From contig JADGJG010000387.1 of the NCBI GenBank assembly GCA_027596195.1, forward strand, positions 1-21,786: a stretch of 21,786 bases of DNA. Reading direction: 5' to 3'. Below the pieces are notes generated by a model. It was not told the DNA's origin and did no database searches. It saw only the letters and a list, made by a program, of their open reading frames with translations. Of this stretch, positions 9,461 to 19,583 are shown piece by piece (position 1 is the first letter of the stretch; every line of letters starts with the position of its first letter). This DNA is from Podochytrium sp. JEL0797. Its lineage: Eukaryota > Chytridiomycota > Chytridiomycetes > Chytridiales > Chytriomycetaceae. Position numbers and translations under genes: made by a program.

Positions 9461-10132
9461 TCAGTGGGGCCATGAACCTTCAATTGATCCGTGAGCGGAC
9501 CGACCCCTCGTCTCCTCTTCGGCACTCAACACCATCATTTTCTGGACGCTCAAAGCCAGATCCTTCGAATCACATTCCGTCAACCCAGCCCTCATCCCCA
9601 CCCACGCAATACCCGTACACCACAACAGAAAATCCTTCAACGCCCAACACACCAAATAAACGCGTCGAAACACCACCTTCTCAAGTTCGGGGTCCAAAAA
9701 TTCCGCCAGCATCGCGAAACCCGTTACAACCAACGTTGGTACCAGCGAGTTCATACGTGGCAATCACACGGAACCGCGGCTCGACGGATTGTGTTTCAAG
9801 GTCCCGGGAAAGTCCCCAAATCGTAAAATGCGTCAAGGCTGAGTGCCCCAAAGCCGGTGGCGAGGGTCGACATGAGATATAGTGAGCGGGTGACACAGCG
9901 GGTATAGATAATCGAGGCGAATGGGAGGATAGTCATGATACAAGAGGTGTGTAATGTGTACGTGAAGATGTTGAACACTGTAGTGGACGATTGTCGCACC
10001 AGGATTTGTTTGGCGCGGATCCGCTTGATTCCATAATTACGAGGAAGAATGAAGAAATTATCAGTCATTCCGATCTGTCATAGAACAGAATTTCAAAAGC
10101 GTAGAGGGTGCCGGAAAACCAGAGAGTATACC
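9461..10132 (-). pseudogene. Unidentified multi-pass membrane protein, copy 2, frameshifted
   Basis: Minus-strand homologue of the two preceding pieces in natural order. The amino segment (about 10132-10000: LWFSG, ILFYDRSE then TGA, FFLVIMESS, KSWCD) is followed by ILPFASIIYTRC, LATGFGALSLDAFY, SRDLETQSVEPRFRVIATYE, AEFLDPELEKVVFRRVYLV and WALKDFLLWCTGIAWVGMRA. A deletion of part of the loop after DAFY (around 9820-9830), other frame changes, and the in-frame TGA show that this copy is dead. It establishes the order of the family: two helices, a variable loop, then three or four helices and a Ser/Glu-rich tail. Confidence 0.65.
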
Positions 10133-10248
10133 CCTATCATTAACTCGGTCTGTATATACTTGGATGACGTCCTTCGCATTGCGTGTTTGTTGAGCAGAAG
10201 AATAGAAGAGATGAACACTAGATTTGACACGCGTGAAATGATGCTTCA

Positions 10249-11181
10249 ACAAACGAGTAAGGTCAAGGTGTATTGGGACATGGAGTGTTTGAAGAAGGGA
10301 CAAGACTGGCACGACGGCTTCGTTCACGGACTTAAAAAGAGGGTTGATGTTGATGTCGCCGGAAGCGCTGGAAAATTTCCGCACATCGAATACAAAGATG
10401 GATAACGTGTTGTTGCAGTGGGAAACGGCTATTTTGGCAGCGAGGAAGTATCTCTGTGTTGCGCAGCCTGGTACATTTGTTTTCGCAAGCTTGCGGTTTC
10501 AAACCACTCACCCATTTGCGGCAGTTTTCATTAGCGACTCGAAGAATCACAAAACAGCTCTTGATGACTCCCAAAACCCAATCCCCTCGGGACCCTTTCG
10601 ACAGCCATGTCCCTCCAAGGCGTTCCTCTCGACGTGTCTGAAGTGTCTTGGACCATCCCCGACTTGATCAAGGCGTTGCAAACCTTTAGTCCCCTCCAAT
10701 CCAAAAATGCTGCTGAACGGTGCGCGATCGAGGCGAGCTTCAAAAAGCACTTTCCCAAGAATCGCTTTCACGATGAGAATGTCGAGCTTGTGTTTTTGCC
10801 GAGCAACGATGTGAAGGAGGTGTTTGGATATCCCAAGGAGCAGATGAAAGGGTTTTTGGACGCGCGCAATTTGAAGAACCTCAAACTTTCGTTCAAGAGT
10901 GAGATTCCCCTTCCCCACCAATTTTCTTTGAAGATTGCAAATGTGGAACACTCTTCTCGCGGTTTTATCCGACCCCCATTTCCCCCTTCACAAAGTTCCC
11001 AAGTATGTCCAAGCTGTCAATGGAGGTTCTTGCGTATGGCTTGTCCCAAGATTTCGCTTTCCTGACAGGACTCAATCTCAAATGTAAGTTGGGGTGCCGC
11101 GATTTCGCGTTGGATCGGTCGCGAAGAAAACTCAAAAAATCAACGTAATCCAGGCGTCAATATTGAGGAAAAATCCACCTG
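10249..11181 (+). pseudogene. Truncated duplicate of the TIR-SAM-like-LRR gene
   Basis: Homologous to about 13669-14687 of the intact gene downstream. It starts inside the TIR domain (VKVYWDMECLKKGQDWHDGF), with no first half of the domain and no start codon. Deletions shift the frame and give TAA near 10401. NVLLQWETAILAARKYLCVA keeps the conserved helix. The exon 2/3 intron survives in shortened form (10471-10523, 53 nt against 76). The SAM-like region is well kept (WTIPDLIKALQTFSPLQSK, FLPSNDVKEVFGYPKEQ), but the exon 3/4 acceptor is lost. The match ends abruptly at 11181, just inside exon 5, after AAAATCCACCTG. Both edges are sharp, so this is a partial segmental duplication, not decay of a full tandem copy. 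Confidence 0.85.
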
Positions 11182-11783
11182 TTGATATTAGACCCATTGC
11201 GCAGACCGTCGTTGCCTTGCACCAGACTTGGAGATTCCATATCCCCAGAGCAGTGCCCCCGAAAGTGCACGAATGTGCACGGCTTTTTTCTCATCCAAAT
11301 TGGCTTCGAAACATCTGAAAAATTAGAATAATAATCTTCTGGTTGTTTTGGACTGGTTCTGAAAAGGCGAATAAAAAATAACAAAAAATGGGATGTCTGT
11401 ATCATTTTGAACTTGCTCGGGTTCGAAGCTGAGTTTAGGTGTGTGCACATTCAATGTGCACGGCCCATTTGCTGACCGAAAACGCAACCAAATCGGCCGA
11501 TTCTTTCCGGAGCAGAAGTATAAGCTATTTCACATTATTTGCAAGTGATAGATTTGAATATATATAGTTTTTCGACGCATTTTCAGCTCCAACGGTTGGG
11601 AAAAGGTACAAAATCATGCGAATATGGAATCAAAAATCACTCTCAAATCTCTATGAGATACAATAGTTGTCAACTCCTCTCCATGGCTTCAATCCATGCA
11701 CGAACATAAAACGACTATTTTCAAGTAAAGGAAACTACAAACAAATCCAAAAACACCCCAACTGACTCTAATTTACCCCCAAA
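11182..11783. other. Non-coding stretch with paired GTGCAC motifs
   Basis: No gene is seen in 600 bases. Two sites hold GTGCAC twice in close spacing followed by GG (11265-11282 with a 4-base spacer and 11443-11463 with a 7-base spacer). A third such site lies at 12227-12247 in the divergent promoter region. The remainder is AT-rich. Confidence 0.5.
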
Positions 11784-12183
11784 TCACTTCTTCGTTCTCT
11801 TTGCAGCCTCCGACTCCATTTGCCCACCGCTCCTCTTTCTCGCATTCGAAGATCTCGCGTTTTGCCCATTTTGGTGAAGGGGAGCCAAAGCTTGACGTGC
11901 ACCGTTCATCTGCGAAGATGAGCTTTGAACTGCGTGTTGAGAAGTGTTGGCAGCTGGCGAGCCAGTAATTTTACGACTGACTCGCGAAAAAGAGCTTCTG
12001 GTGCATCCAAAGAGTGCCGCCAATGTAGAGCTCAATAGTGGGCTTGGTTTGCGCGAATGGCAAGCTGCGAGAGAATACGAAGCGTTTGGAGGCGGGGAGT
12101 TGAGATTCTTCTTCTGGCTCCATCGGGCCCGGATCGACCACAGTTGCAAAATCTTGGTTGGGATCATCTAGAGCAGGATGCAT
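11784..12183 (-). CDS. Hypothetical small basic-tailed protein
   Basis: Weakly supported. On the minus strand an ATG at 12183 opens an exon to 11982 (PNQDFATVVDPGPMEPEEE, PTIELYIGGTLWMHQKLFF). A GTCAGT donor and a CGCAG acceptor at 11930 give a 52-nt intron and an in-frame second exon 11929-11784, for about 115 residues. The product is acidic at first and ends with a Gln/Ser/Asn-rich stretch and a basic cluster (ARKRSGGQ, KRTKK) that could act as a nuclear localisation signal. No domain is recognised. Support comes from the coincidence of exon frames, the intron size and the divergent placement relative to the next gene; codon-level conservation cannot be checked here. Confidence 0.35.
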
Positions 12184-12447
12184 TACGTCGTGGCGGTGGC
12201 AGTCGATTTGGAGGCGGCAATGGGCTGTGCACACTGAATGTGCACGGGGATTTTTTTTTGGGGGGGGGGGGGAATTTGCTAAGCACTGAACGTGCTCAGC
12301 CGCTCTGGGGATATCGTTCCGTTGATCCTGCGGAGTCATTACGGAGTCATTATTGATTCAATTTGATATTTTTCATTGGAGCTCGAAAATCAAGTTGACC
12401 CACTGAGACGCCTAATCTTTCGGAAAATTACCAGAAAATTACGCACG
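12184..12447. promoter_or_regulatory. Divergent promoter region of the TIR-LRR gene
   Basis: 264 bases between the minus-strand hypothetical gene and the TIR-LRR start codon. It contains a GTGCAC-ACTGAAT-GTGCAC-GG site (12227-12247), a T9 run followed directly by G13 (12251-12272), and a small hairpin AGCAC-TGAAC-GTGCT (about 12284-12298). No canonical TATA box is clear. Confidence 0.4.
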
Positions 12448-15400
12448 ATGGCTTCACCTGCTCCTCCAGTCGTCGACACAACACAGCCAGCACCGGTCGC
12501 TGGTAAATGCATTCGATTGTCTATCTCCAATAACTCACCACCACTGCACCTCAACAATACAGATAGCAAGTCTCCTGAATTCGTCCCCATCAAATGGGTC
12601 GCAACCTCCCCACCAACCAAACACGCCCTCGGGGATCCAGGCAAATGGATTGATTCTGCCGATACTGCTGCGGAGACCAATGCGGGCGATCGTGCTGCCG
12701 AGGACTCGTCAGACGTGGCTGATCTCGCAAAAGAGTTGGTAGGTGGCATACCGCACAAGCCCATATTTAATCAAAGGATCTGAAGCGAAATTTTTTGGCA
12801 GCTCACTCTGCGCGAGGATTTGAAGATTCTCGTTCTCGCTCTGTCTCGCCAAACGAGCTTTCGCAAGGCTGAAGCGAACGCTCGTCTCGCCGCGCTCGTG
12901 GACGCCGTCACTCCCGTTGGCAACTCGGACGACGCGAGCGCTGAAAACGAACCTACGACCCACCAGACTGCACCACGGTACATGCAAGTGTTGGAACACG
13001 CCGAAAAGATTGTCCGCGGGTTCGCTGAATCCAAGGACGCGTCCAATAGTCCGCAAGAGTTCATGTCGCTGTTGGAAGCCCAGCTCCTGATTCGCGAGCT
13101 CTCGAAAAAGCTGGTTACCAAGGAGCAAGAGTTGAATTCTAAGCAACAAGAGTTGGAGGAAAAGGATTTGGTGATTGGCGAGTTGCGCGAGTCGGTGGAG
13201 TCTCTCACGAACAAGCTCAACGGGACTGCCGCCGTGCCAGAAATCCTCGCAATTGTCAAAACTCCACCCACCCCAACGGTTGCCACTACCATGGATTCGG
13301 TTTCTGGAATTCTTGGCAAGATCAGACGCACTTCTGGATCCTTCTTCAACCCTATTCTGGGTTCTCCCTCCCCAGCAACCACTTCGGCCGAGACCGGAAT
13401 TCAATCCCTCGGTGGTCAAACGGTGCCCAATTTTTGTTCCTCGAGCAAAAAGGCGCCCGAGCCCGCGCCTGCTTTGGCGGAATCTGCGAACCCCAATCCC
13501 GAAGGATGCCCAGACGACCCCTCCGCGTCCGTCACCGCATGCAGCGATTGGTTCCAAAGTGTTGAAACGTACGACTTTTTCATTTCGTATCGCGTCGCCA
13601 CGGACGCGCACACGGCCATGGAGCTTTACTTCCGACTCAAAGACCAACGCATTTCTGACCAGTATGGGAAAACGCGGCAAGTCAAGGTGTATTGGGACAA
13701 GGAGTGTTTGAAGAAGGGGCGGGATTGGCATGATGGGTTCGTTCAGGGGTTGAAGAACTCGAGGTGTGTGTTGATGTTGATGTCGCCGGGAACGTTGGAA
13801 GGTTTCCGCACGTCGAATGCGAAGATGGATAATGTGTTGTTGGAGTGGGAAACGGCGATCTTGGCGGCGAGGAAGTATCTGTGTGTTGCTCAGCCTGGTA
13901 CGTTCGTTCTTACGATTTTAGTTGCGGCTTGCGGTTTCGAACCAGTCGACCCACTCATTATTTTTTTGTCCAGTGTTCATCAGCGACTCAGCAAACCACG
14001 TCAACGCTCTTGACCTCATCAGCGACTACATTTGGTCCGATGATTGCCCGAAACTGCAACCCGGAAAATCCAAAACCCAACAACTTTCCGCCTTCACGAC
14101 CCTTTCGGCAGCCATGAACCTCCAAGGCGTTCCTCTCGACGTGTCCGAAGTGTCTTGGACCATCCCCGACTTGATCAAGGCGTTGCAAAATTTCAGCCCC
14201 CTCCAATCCAAAGATGCTGCTGAACGGTGCGCGATTGAGGCGAGCTTCAAAAAGTACTTTCCGAAAGATAATTTTCACGATGAGAATCTGTCGCTGGAGT
14301 TTTTGACGAGTAATGATGTGAAGGAGGTGTTTGGGTATCCCAAGGAGCAGAAGAAGGGGTTTTTGGACGCACGCAAGTTGACGGATCTCAAGCTTTCGTT
14401 CAAGAGTGAGATTCCCCTTCCCCAATTGATTCTTTGGAGATTTCGAATGTCGAAGACTCATCTCGCGGTTTCATCCGTCCCCCATTTCCCCCATGCAGAG
14501 TTCCCGAGTATGTCCAAACTGTCGATGGAAGTTCTCGCGCACGGCTTGTCCCAGGATTTTTCGTTCTTGACTGAACTCAATCTCAAATGTAAGTTGGCGC
14601 AGCGATTTTGGGGTCGATAGGTCGCGAAAAAAACTCAAAAAACCGACGAAACCCAGGCGTCAACATTGAGAAAAAATCCACCTGGGACCTTCTCGCCTCA
14701 GCTTTGAAAGTCAACAAGTCTCTCACCAAGCTGGACCTCACCGAAAACGATATCACGGGCATACCTGCGCTCCATTACGCAATTCGCGATCACCCAAACT
14801 TGACGAAAGTGCTTGTGGGCTCCGGATTTAGCCCCATACCGCTGCTCAGGCGAACAAAGCTGGTCAGTTACTCTTGTTGGTCGTGTACTCGAATTGGGCT
14901 CAAGATTTTCGAGGATGTGTGGAATGTGGGGAAGCCGGAAATTCGAAAATTGGCGTTCTATTCGACTCTGGAGTCCATGCGGGATGAAGAGGTTCCCGCC
15001 GGATTGGGTCAAATGTTGCAGCTTGTGGGCGGGCTGGAGTCTTTGATTATTGTTACAGACACGCCGTCGTTTTTGGATGCCGTGGTGGAGTGTGTGAAAG
15101 GAAGTCGTACCATTTCATCGATTGACGTGGAGAGGGCGAATGAGGGAGTGCCAGGTGAGGACTCTTTTGCGTTGGTGTTGCTAATCGATACGAATTTGAT
15201 GGCTTTTGTCCGCAGCTGTCACTGTTGGAAAACGCTCCATGGACAAGAAGGCAAAAGGCGTCAAGAACAACAAAGGTTGGTTTCGTAGCGATTCGAATTG
15301 TTGAAAGGCTCACGAATCACAAACAAATCCACCAGTCGCGCCAGCCAAAAAGCAAGCGGCTCCGTGGATGAAAGCGTTTTGTGATGCCTTGATTTCTCGT

Positions 15401-17601
15401 ACCGTCGGGGAGTTTTCTCAAATCGCCGAAATCAGTTTCTGCAGTTGAGTTTCTCTTGCGTGTGCCAAAATGTCGTTTTTCCGCATTCTGACTCCCGCCT
15501 CCCCAACCCCCATCCCTGACAGAGATGGGATTGTGTGATGAAGATTTCAATCTGATGGTGGATGTGCTGCCAAATCTGGCAAGCTCCCTCACTACATTCC
15601 GAATCGACTCCAATTCCATCGCTCCTGCCACTGCCTCCAGTATTTTCAAGGCGATTGGCACAAAAGATTCAGTGTTGGAGGTTTTTAGTGCATCAGGTGA
15701 GCGCCTACTTTTCGATCAGTGTAGCGAGGAAAAAATCTGATTATCTTTCACAAGACAACAACATCGATAGCTCGTGTGCAGAACCTATCAAAGACATGAT
15801 CACAAACTGCGCAAAGCTGGCCTCTTTTGCTCTATCCAAGAACCCGCTCGGGGAGAAGGTGATTGTGGCCATCTGCGAAGGAATCTCCAGCAAGAGTGAG
15901 TCAACACATGTTGAGCTCCATCTTCAAAGTACGACTTGAGATTGAAACCGCGTCTTTCTTTGAGCTTCTAACTGCTTTGTTCCCTTTCGGATCCATTCCA
16001 GAAACGAACATGGGTGATGTGGGGGTGAAAGCGATTGCGTCATTGTTGACTCACGAACGTATGGCGCTTGAGAAATTAGATATTTCTGGTATGCCACTTG
16101 CATTGTGTGAGTGTTTTAAATCCTCTTATTGAGTTTCTCTTTCCAGAAAACGATTTGTCGGAGCATGGAATCCGTGAGCTCGGTAACGCGTTGAAGAGAA
16201 TGACGGCTCCAACACTCCAAACGGTCGATCTGCATGGTGAGTTGCAATAATTTTGCCATATCCTTCTTTATCAAAATTTTAGATTGCGGAAACGGACCGG
16301 AAGGTTTTGAAACGATCGCGGATGCGTTGAAGAGCCCACAGTGCTCTGTTGCCATTTTGAATGTCATTAATTGTCGATTGGGAGATGTTGGGGTCGCGTT
16401 ATTCCTGGACCATGTGATGGCATCCAAGAATATATCTGTGGATTGGTCTGGTTTGTTGTTTTGTTTCAGTCACGGCTTTTGGAATGTGATATTCAGAACT
16501 TGATTTGATGGCAGAAAACGGAATCAAAGGAACCAGCCAATTCACTGACGTCGTGTTCCCGAGGATCAGAAATGGGGACATCACGTCGTTAAATCTGTCT
16601 GGTAATCGATGCAGAGAAATAATGATTCTGGTCCACACTGCTGAATTTCAATACTTTCGTATTTAGGCAATGAGTCACTCACTGTTGACTTCATGATGCG
16701 CCTTGCAGAGCTTCTTAGCCAAACCGGTTTGGAAGCAAGCAAGAATCGGGCTGACGGCATTGAAGCAAAATGGGCAGAGGTCTCCGCACAGAGAGCAACC
16801 AAAATGGGGAGCATGCCAGCCGAAAGTGACTCTCAACCCTCGAGTGAGTACAATGAGCAGGATGATTCCGAATGGCTACCTGACAGCAAGGAAGTGGTCG
16901 AATCATTCTGGTTCTATTCTGGATTTGTGTCTCTTCATTTGATGGGTAAGTGAGCAAGGGGATGACACTTCTTGTCCAATTATTAACAGAGCCACACTGA
17001 ATTACAGGAACAAACTGCGGCTTGGACGGTGCCAAAGCTATTTTGGCGGCAATTCCGAATTGGAGCGATTTCACGATCAATCTCATAAATTGCGGTTTGG
17101 ACGACAGAGTGGTGGATGTTTTGATTGAGCGAATCAGCACCAAACCTTGTTCCATGAGAGGAAGTATTCTCCTCGACAGTTAATATTGGATTTCTGTATA
17201 CTTTCATTTTTTTTCTTATATTTCTTATTAGACAACAGAATCACGGATGCCGGAAGCGAAAAACTGATCGAATTTTACCTTCAGTTAAATTTGAAGAGAG
17301 GTTCCAAAAATGAAGTGGCGATTAGTTTGGGAGGTTGGCTCAATTTTAGTTTATTCAATGTCAGTTCTTATTCTTCCATTTAGGAAACCCAATCACTGGA
17401 GAGTGTTTTATCAAACATGAAAAAAGCATTGATGAGTTATACCTAGATTTCGGCTTAATGTTTTATGGGATTGGGAGGGAGGGGGAGAGGGATCGAGCAA
17501 GTGACAGCTTCAACGAAAACTATAGCTACGGAATTGATTTTACCCTTGAAATGGCAAAGGAGGGTGATACAGAGAGTGAGACTCGCGAAGAATTGCTTTA
17601 A
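12448..17601 (+). CDS. TIR domain - SAM-like - leucine-rich-repeat protein (17 exons)
   Basis: Exons: 12448-12738, 12802-13897, 13974-14405, 14499-14588, 14657-15154, 15216-15275, 15336-15443, 15523-15696, 15755-15895, 16002-16088, 16147-16236, 16283-16450, 16515-16601, 16667-16945, 17008-17163, 17232-17333, 17384-17601. The sum is 4,077 nt, or 1,358 residues. Domains in order: a low-complexity head; a coiled coil (~191-241, KKLVTKEQELNSKQQELEEK); a TIR domain (~354-490) with YDFFISYR, VYWDKECLKKGRDW and LLEWETAI, where Glu447 sits at the position of the catalytic glutamate of NAD-cleaving TIR domains; a SAM-like helical domain (~510-606) with FLTSNDVKEVFGYPKEQ; then ribonuclease-inhibitor-type LRRs (LTKLDLTENDITG, LEKLDISENDLSEHG, TSLNLSGNESL) with a basic linker at exons 6-7 and an acidic insert in exon 14. 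No P-loop or NB-ARC/NACHT signature is seen. No signal peptide is present, so it should be intracellular. It is probably a recognition-plus-TIR effector or adaptor protein of innate-immune type; the ligand and activity are unknown. Confidence 0.85.
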
Positions 17602-17607
17602 AATAAA
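17602..17607 (+). terminator. Polyadenylation signal of the TIR-LRR gene
   Basis: AATAAA begins on the base after the TAA stop at 17599-17601, mirroring the overlap seen in the receptor gene. Confidence 0.5.
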
Positions 17608-17713
17608 CACATTACTGATTTTCTCCATTTATTAAATACTTGAACGTCATATTCGCAGAAATTAAAAATAAATACCCGAGTCCGCCATATTCCAGGTGAT
17701 TTATGAACACCAG

Positions 17714-18420
17714 CTAATATCTAAAAATCTTCTTCATCGCGTCAAACTCGTGCTTCACCAAAATCGGCACCATTATCCCGGCGACGCAGGGAGAAAATAG
17801 AATTTGAGCATTGGAAATGTAAAAAGCGAATACGACATGGTTCACCTTGTCGTTTTCATCCACAAAACATCCGTACCTTGTTCAGATATGCAATCAGTGC
17901 GAGGTACCACACATTGACCTGGTTGAGAAAATTGAACATGAATTCAAACATGTGTGCTGCTGTTTTTTTGGATTTCAAGAGAAACAAGTGTTACACAGAG
18001 AGGTAGATTCCACAGATTCTCCCGGTACGAATCTTTGGTAGCTGGTTTGGTTCTGACAACTAGTTGATGGTGGAGAAGTCTAGGCTCAAAAGAGGCGACT
18101 TGAAGCAGGCGAGAGCGATAGAGTGTTCAGAGGACAAACACAGAGGAAAACAACCTTATAGCAAGAAGAATCGAGTCAATACAGCGATTCAGACAAGCGA
18201 CAAAGCAACGGCACAGCAATATACAAACAGACCACAACAATCAGGCACAACACAACACAACACAACGCAACAGAAAGAGCCCTCACCTTCGAAGAAGCAA
18301 TACGCACGGAAAAATACGTAATCTTTTTCGAAGGAGAGGGCAACAGAAAACCACTTGCTCAAATAAACCAGCAGCTGAACACAAGTGAAGAGGAAATGAC
18401 AAAATGATTCATTTACAGCC
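17714..18420 (-). pseudogene. Seven-helix (GPCR-like) receptor pseudogene, 3' part
   Basis: On the minus strand a hydrophobic segment (about 18420-18287: LLVYLSKWFSVALSFEKDYV) looks like a third helix with its cytoplasmic end. A GTGAGG donor and a TATAAG acceptor at 18155 remove 132 nt. The frame then runs through a loop and RICGIYLSV, LFLLKSKKTAAHM, FEFMFNFLNQVNVWYLALIA (sixth-helix-like) and, after a one-base frame change near 17882, YGCFVDENDKVNHVVFAFYI and LFSPCVAGIMVPILVK (seventh-helix-like), ending at TAG 17714-17716. Two in-frame stops (TAG near 18060, TAA near 18000) show that it is dead. The order of helix, basic loop, helix, Cys/acidic outer loop, helix fits a GPCR, but the class is not clear and it is not the class C receptor of this window. 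Confidence 0.5.
18240..18272 (+). repeat. (ACAAC)n pentanucleotide microsatellite
   Basis: Several tandem copies of a CAACA-type unit inside the predicted intron of the seven-helix pseudogene (18155-18286). Confidence 0.75.
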
Positions 18421-18700
18421 TCCCGGCACAAATGGGTCGGATGAACTCGAGATGAGGGAAGAACTCCAACTTGAACACGGAGAGACAACAAAGACAACAT
18501 TCCCTGCAAAGCACCTGCCTCAGAAGAAAACAAGCCATTGTGGCGAGGTTTGTAACACAAGTGGTGAACAACTGGGCATTTCGGATTTCATTGCCCCAAG
18601 GCTTCAGTCTGAGATATGGAAATGCTCTTCATCCATGAAATTGGGTGTGGAAATCTTCCCGATCAACAAAAGGATTTCCAAAAACCCCCCGCCAGCGCTC
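18421..18700. other. Gap between two receptor-like pseudogenes
   Basis: No supported gene. Minus-strand sequence up to about 18560 may include further upstream coding remnants of the seven-helix pseudogene, but no recognisable helix is visible. Confidence 0.3.
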
Positions 18701-19252
18701 ATGAACGCGAAAGTCAACGCCTCCATTGGGGTGAATAGAAACTACTGTTATTTTCCATATTTGGACATGACATCTCAAGTCCTCAATTTCACTGTCTCCG
18801 CGTCCGAATCGATTCGATTAATGTAGTCGCGTCGAGCTCAAATGACGCATATTTCGCCGACGTTGCGGCTGAAATAGCTCTTGATGTAGCAAACACAGCT
18901 GATATGTTTCCTTTTCATGTGAGCCTGCAGCGGTTTTCAGATTGTGGGGCGTGGTTTTTGGATGTGGAGAATCAATATTCCGGGAATCCCGTGGCTACGT
19001 CATTTCCGAGACAGTTCCAGATATTGTCGACCGAAATTCAGATATTATAGGAATTGTTGGTTCCGAGTGGTCAACTACTACAATTTTAGTATGCGAAGCA
19101 TTGCTCGAATCAATTTACGCTTTCAAATTAGACGCGTCGCGCAAGCCATGTCCCTGAACCAGATTCCATATTGCTCCTTGAGTTTGGGTCGCCAATTCTA
19201 AGCGATAAAAGCAAATATCCGTAATTTTGGCGGACGTTTGAAGTTGGGTCGA
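18701..19252 (+). pseudogene. Decayed ectodomain fragment of a class C receptor
   Basis: Starts at ATG 18701 with VNASIGVNRNYCYFPYL, matching the start of the intact receptor ectodomain (ANITIGFVGQYCFFPLQL). Across three frames it keeps its landmarks in order: SLQRFSDCGAWFLDVENQYS (intact: NIKRFTDCGPWWPTVENDYV), ETVPDIVDRNSDIIGIVGSEWS (intact: INKHTDVIAVFGTEFS), LNQIPYCS (intact: YAQIPYCSGFSG) and KSKYP-stop-FWRTFEV (intact: NYPYFWRTLAS). Frame changes and a TAA within KYP-FWRT show that it is inactive. The fragment stops at the FWRT region because the Mutator-like element is inserted there. It is more diverged from the intact receptor than the fragment at 5119-5290, so it derives from an older duplication. 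Confidence 0.75.
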
Positions 19253-19583
19253 CAGAAAAAGGTGAGGTGAGGAAAAAATTTTCTCACTCCTCACCTCACC
19301 TTTTTCGATCCTGGGATCGAAAAAGGTGAGGAAAATCAAAAAATTCTCGGAAGCAACAAAATCGAGAGGTGAGGTTTTCCAATGCCGCCCCAAACCGCTG
19401 CCACAGGCGCCGCAGCTTGTCTACCACCACCAGGGCTCATGCCCAGTACAGTATACACTCATTCCGCTTCTCTGCTGCCCGTTGTTGACCCCAATATGCC
19501 TCGAATCAGCGATCCGTTGGCGAAGCTCTGATCAAGATGATGTTGCAGCTGCCGCAACTTCCTGGCATTGTCACCACGCATAC
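19246..19583 (+). repeat. Left terminal inverted repeat
   Basis: Pairs with 20343-20681 in inverse orientation, imperfectly. Shared blocks include GAGGTTTTCCAATGCC (left) and its inverse near 20550, and ATCAGCGATCCG near 19507 with its inverse near 20415. The first 70 bases hold a strong hairpin whose arms are AAAAAGGTGAGGTGAGG and its complement, then a second one, CGATC-CTGG-GATCG. Confidence 0.75.

Noticed and set aside
12709..13731. 340-codon open frame on the minus strand
   Set aside because: It lies antisense to exon 2 of the TIR-LRR gene, shows no domain and is Arg/Leu-biased, as expected for the shadow of a GC-rich coding exon.
16844..16890. Possible extra intron with GTGAGT and CTGACAG inside exon 14
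   Set aside because: Splicing it would shift the frame and give a stop before the next exon; reading through keeps the LRR frame.
18189..18560. 123-codon minus-strand frame read as one protein
   Set aside because: Its second half crosses the (ACAAC)n tract, giving a Cys/Val-rich translation of a microsatellite; only the part before the predicted donor at 18286 looks coding.
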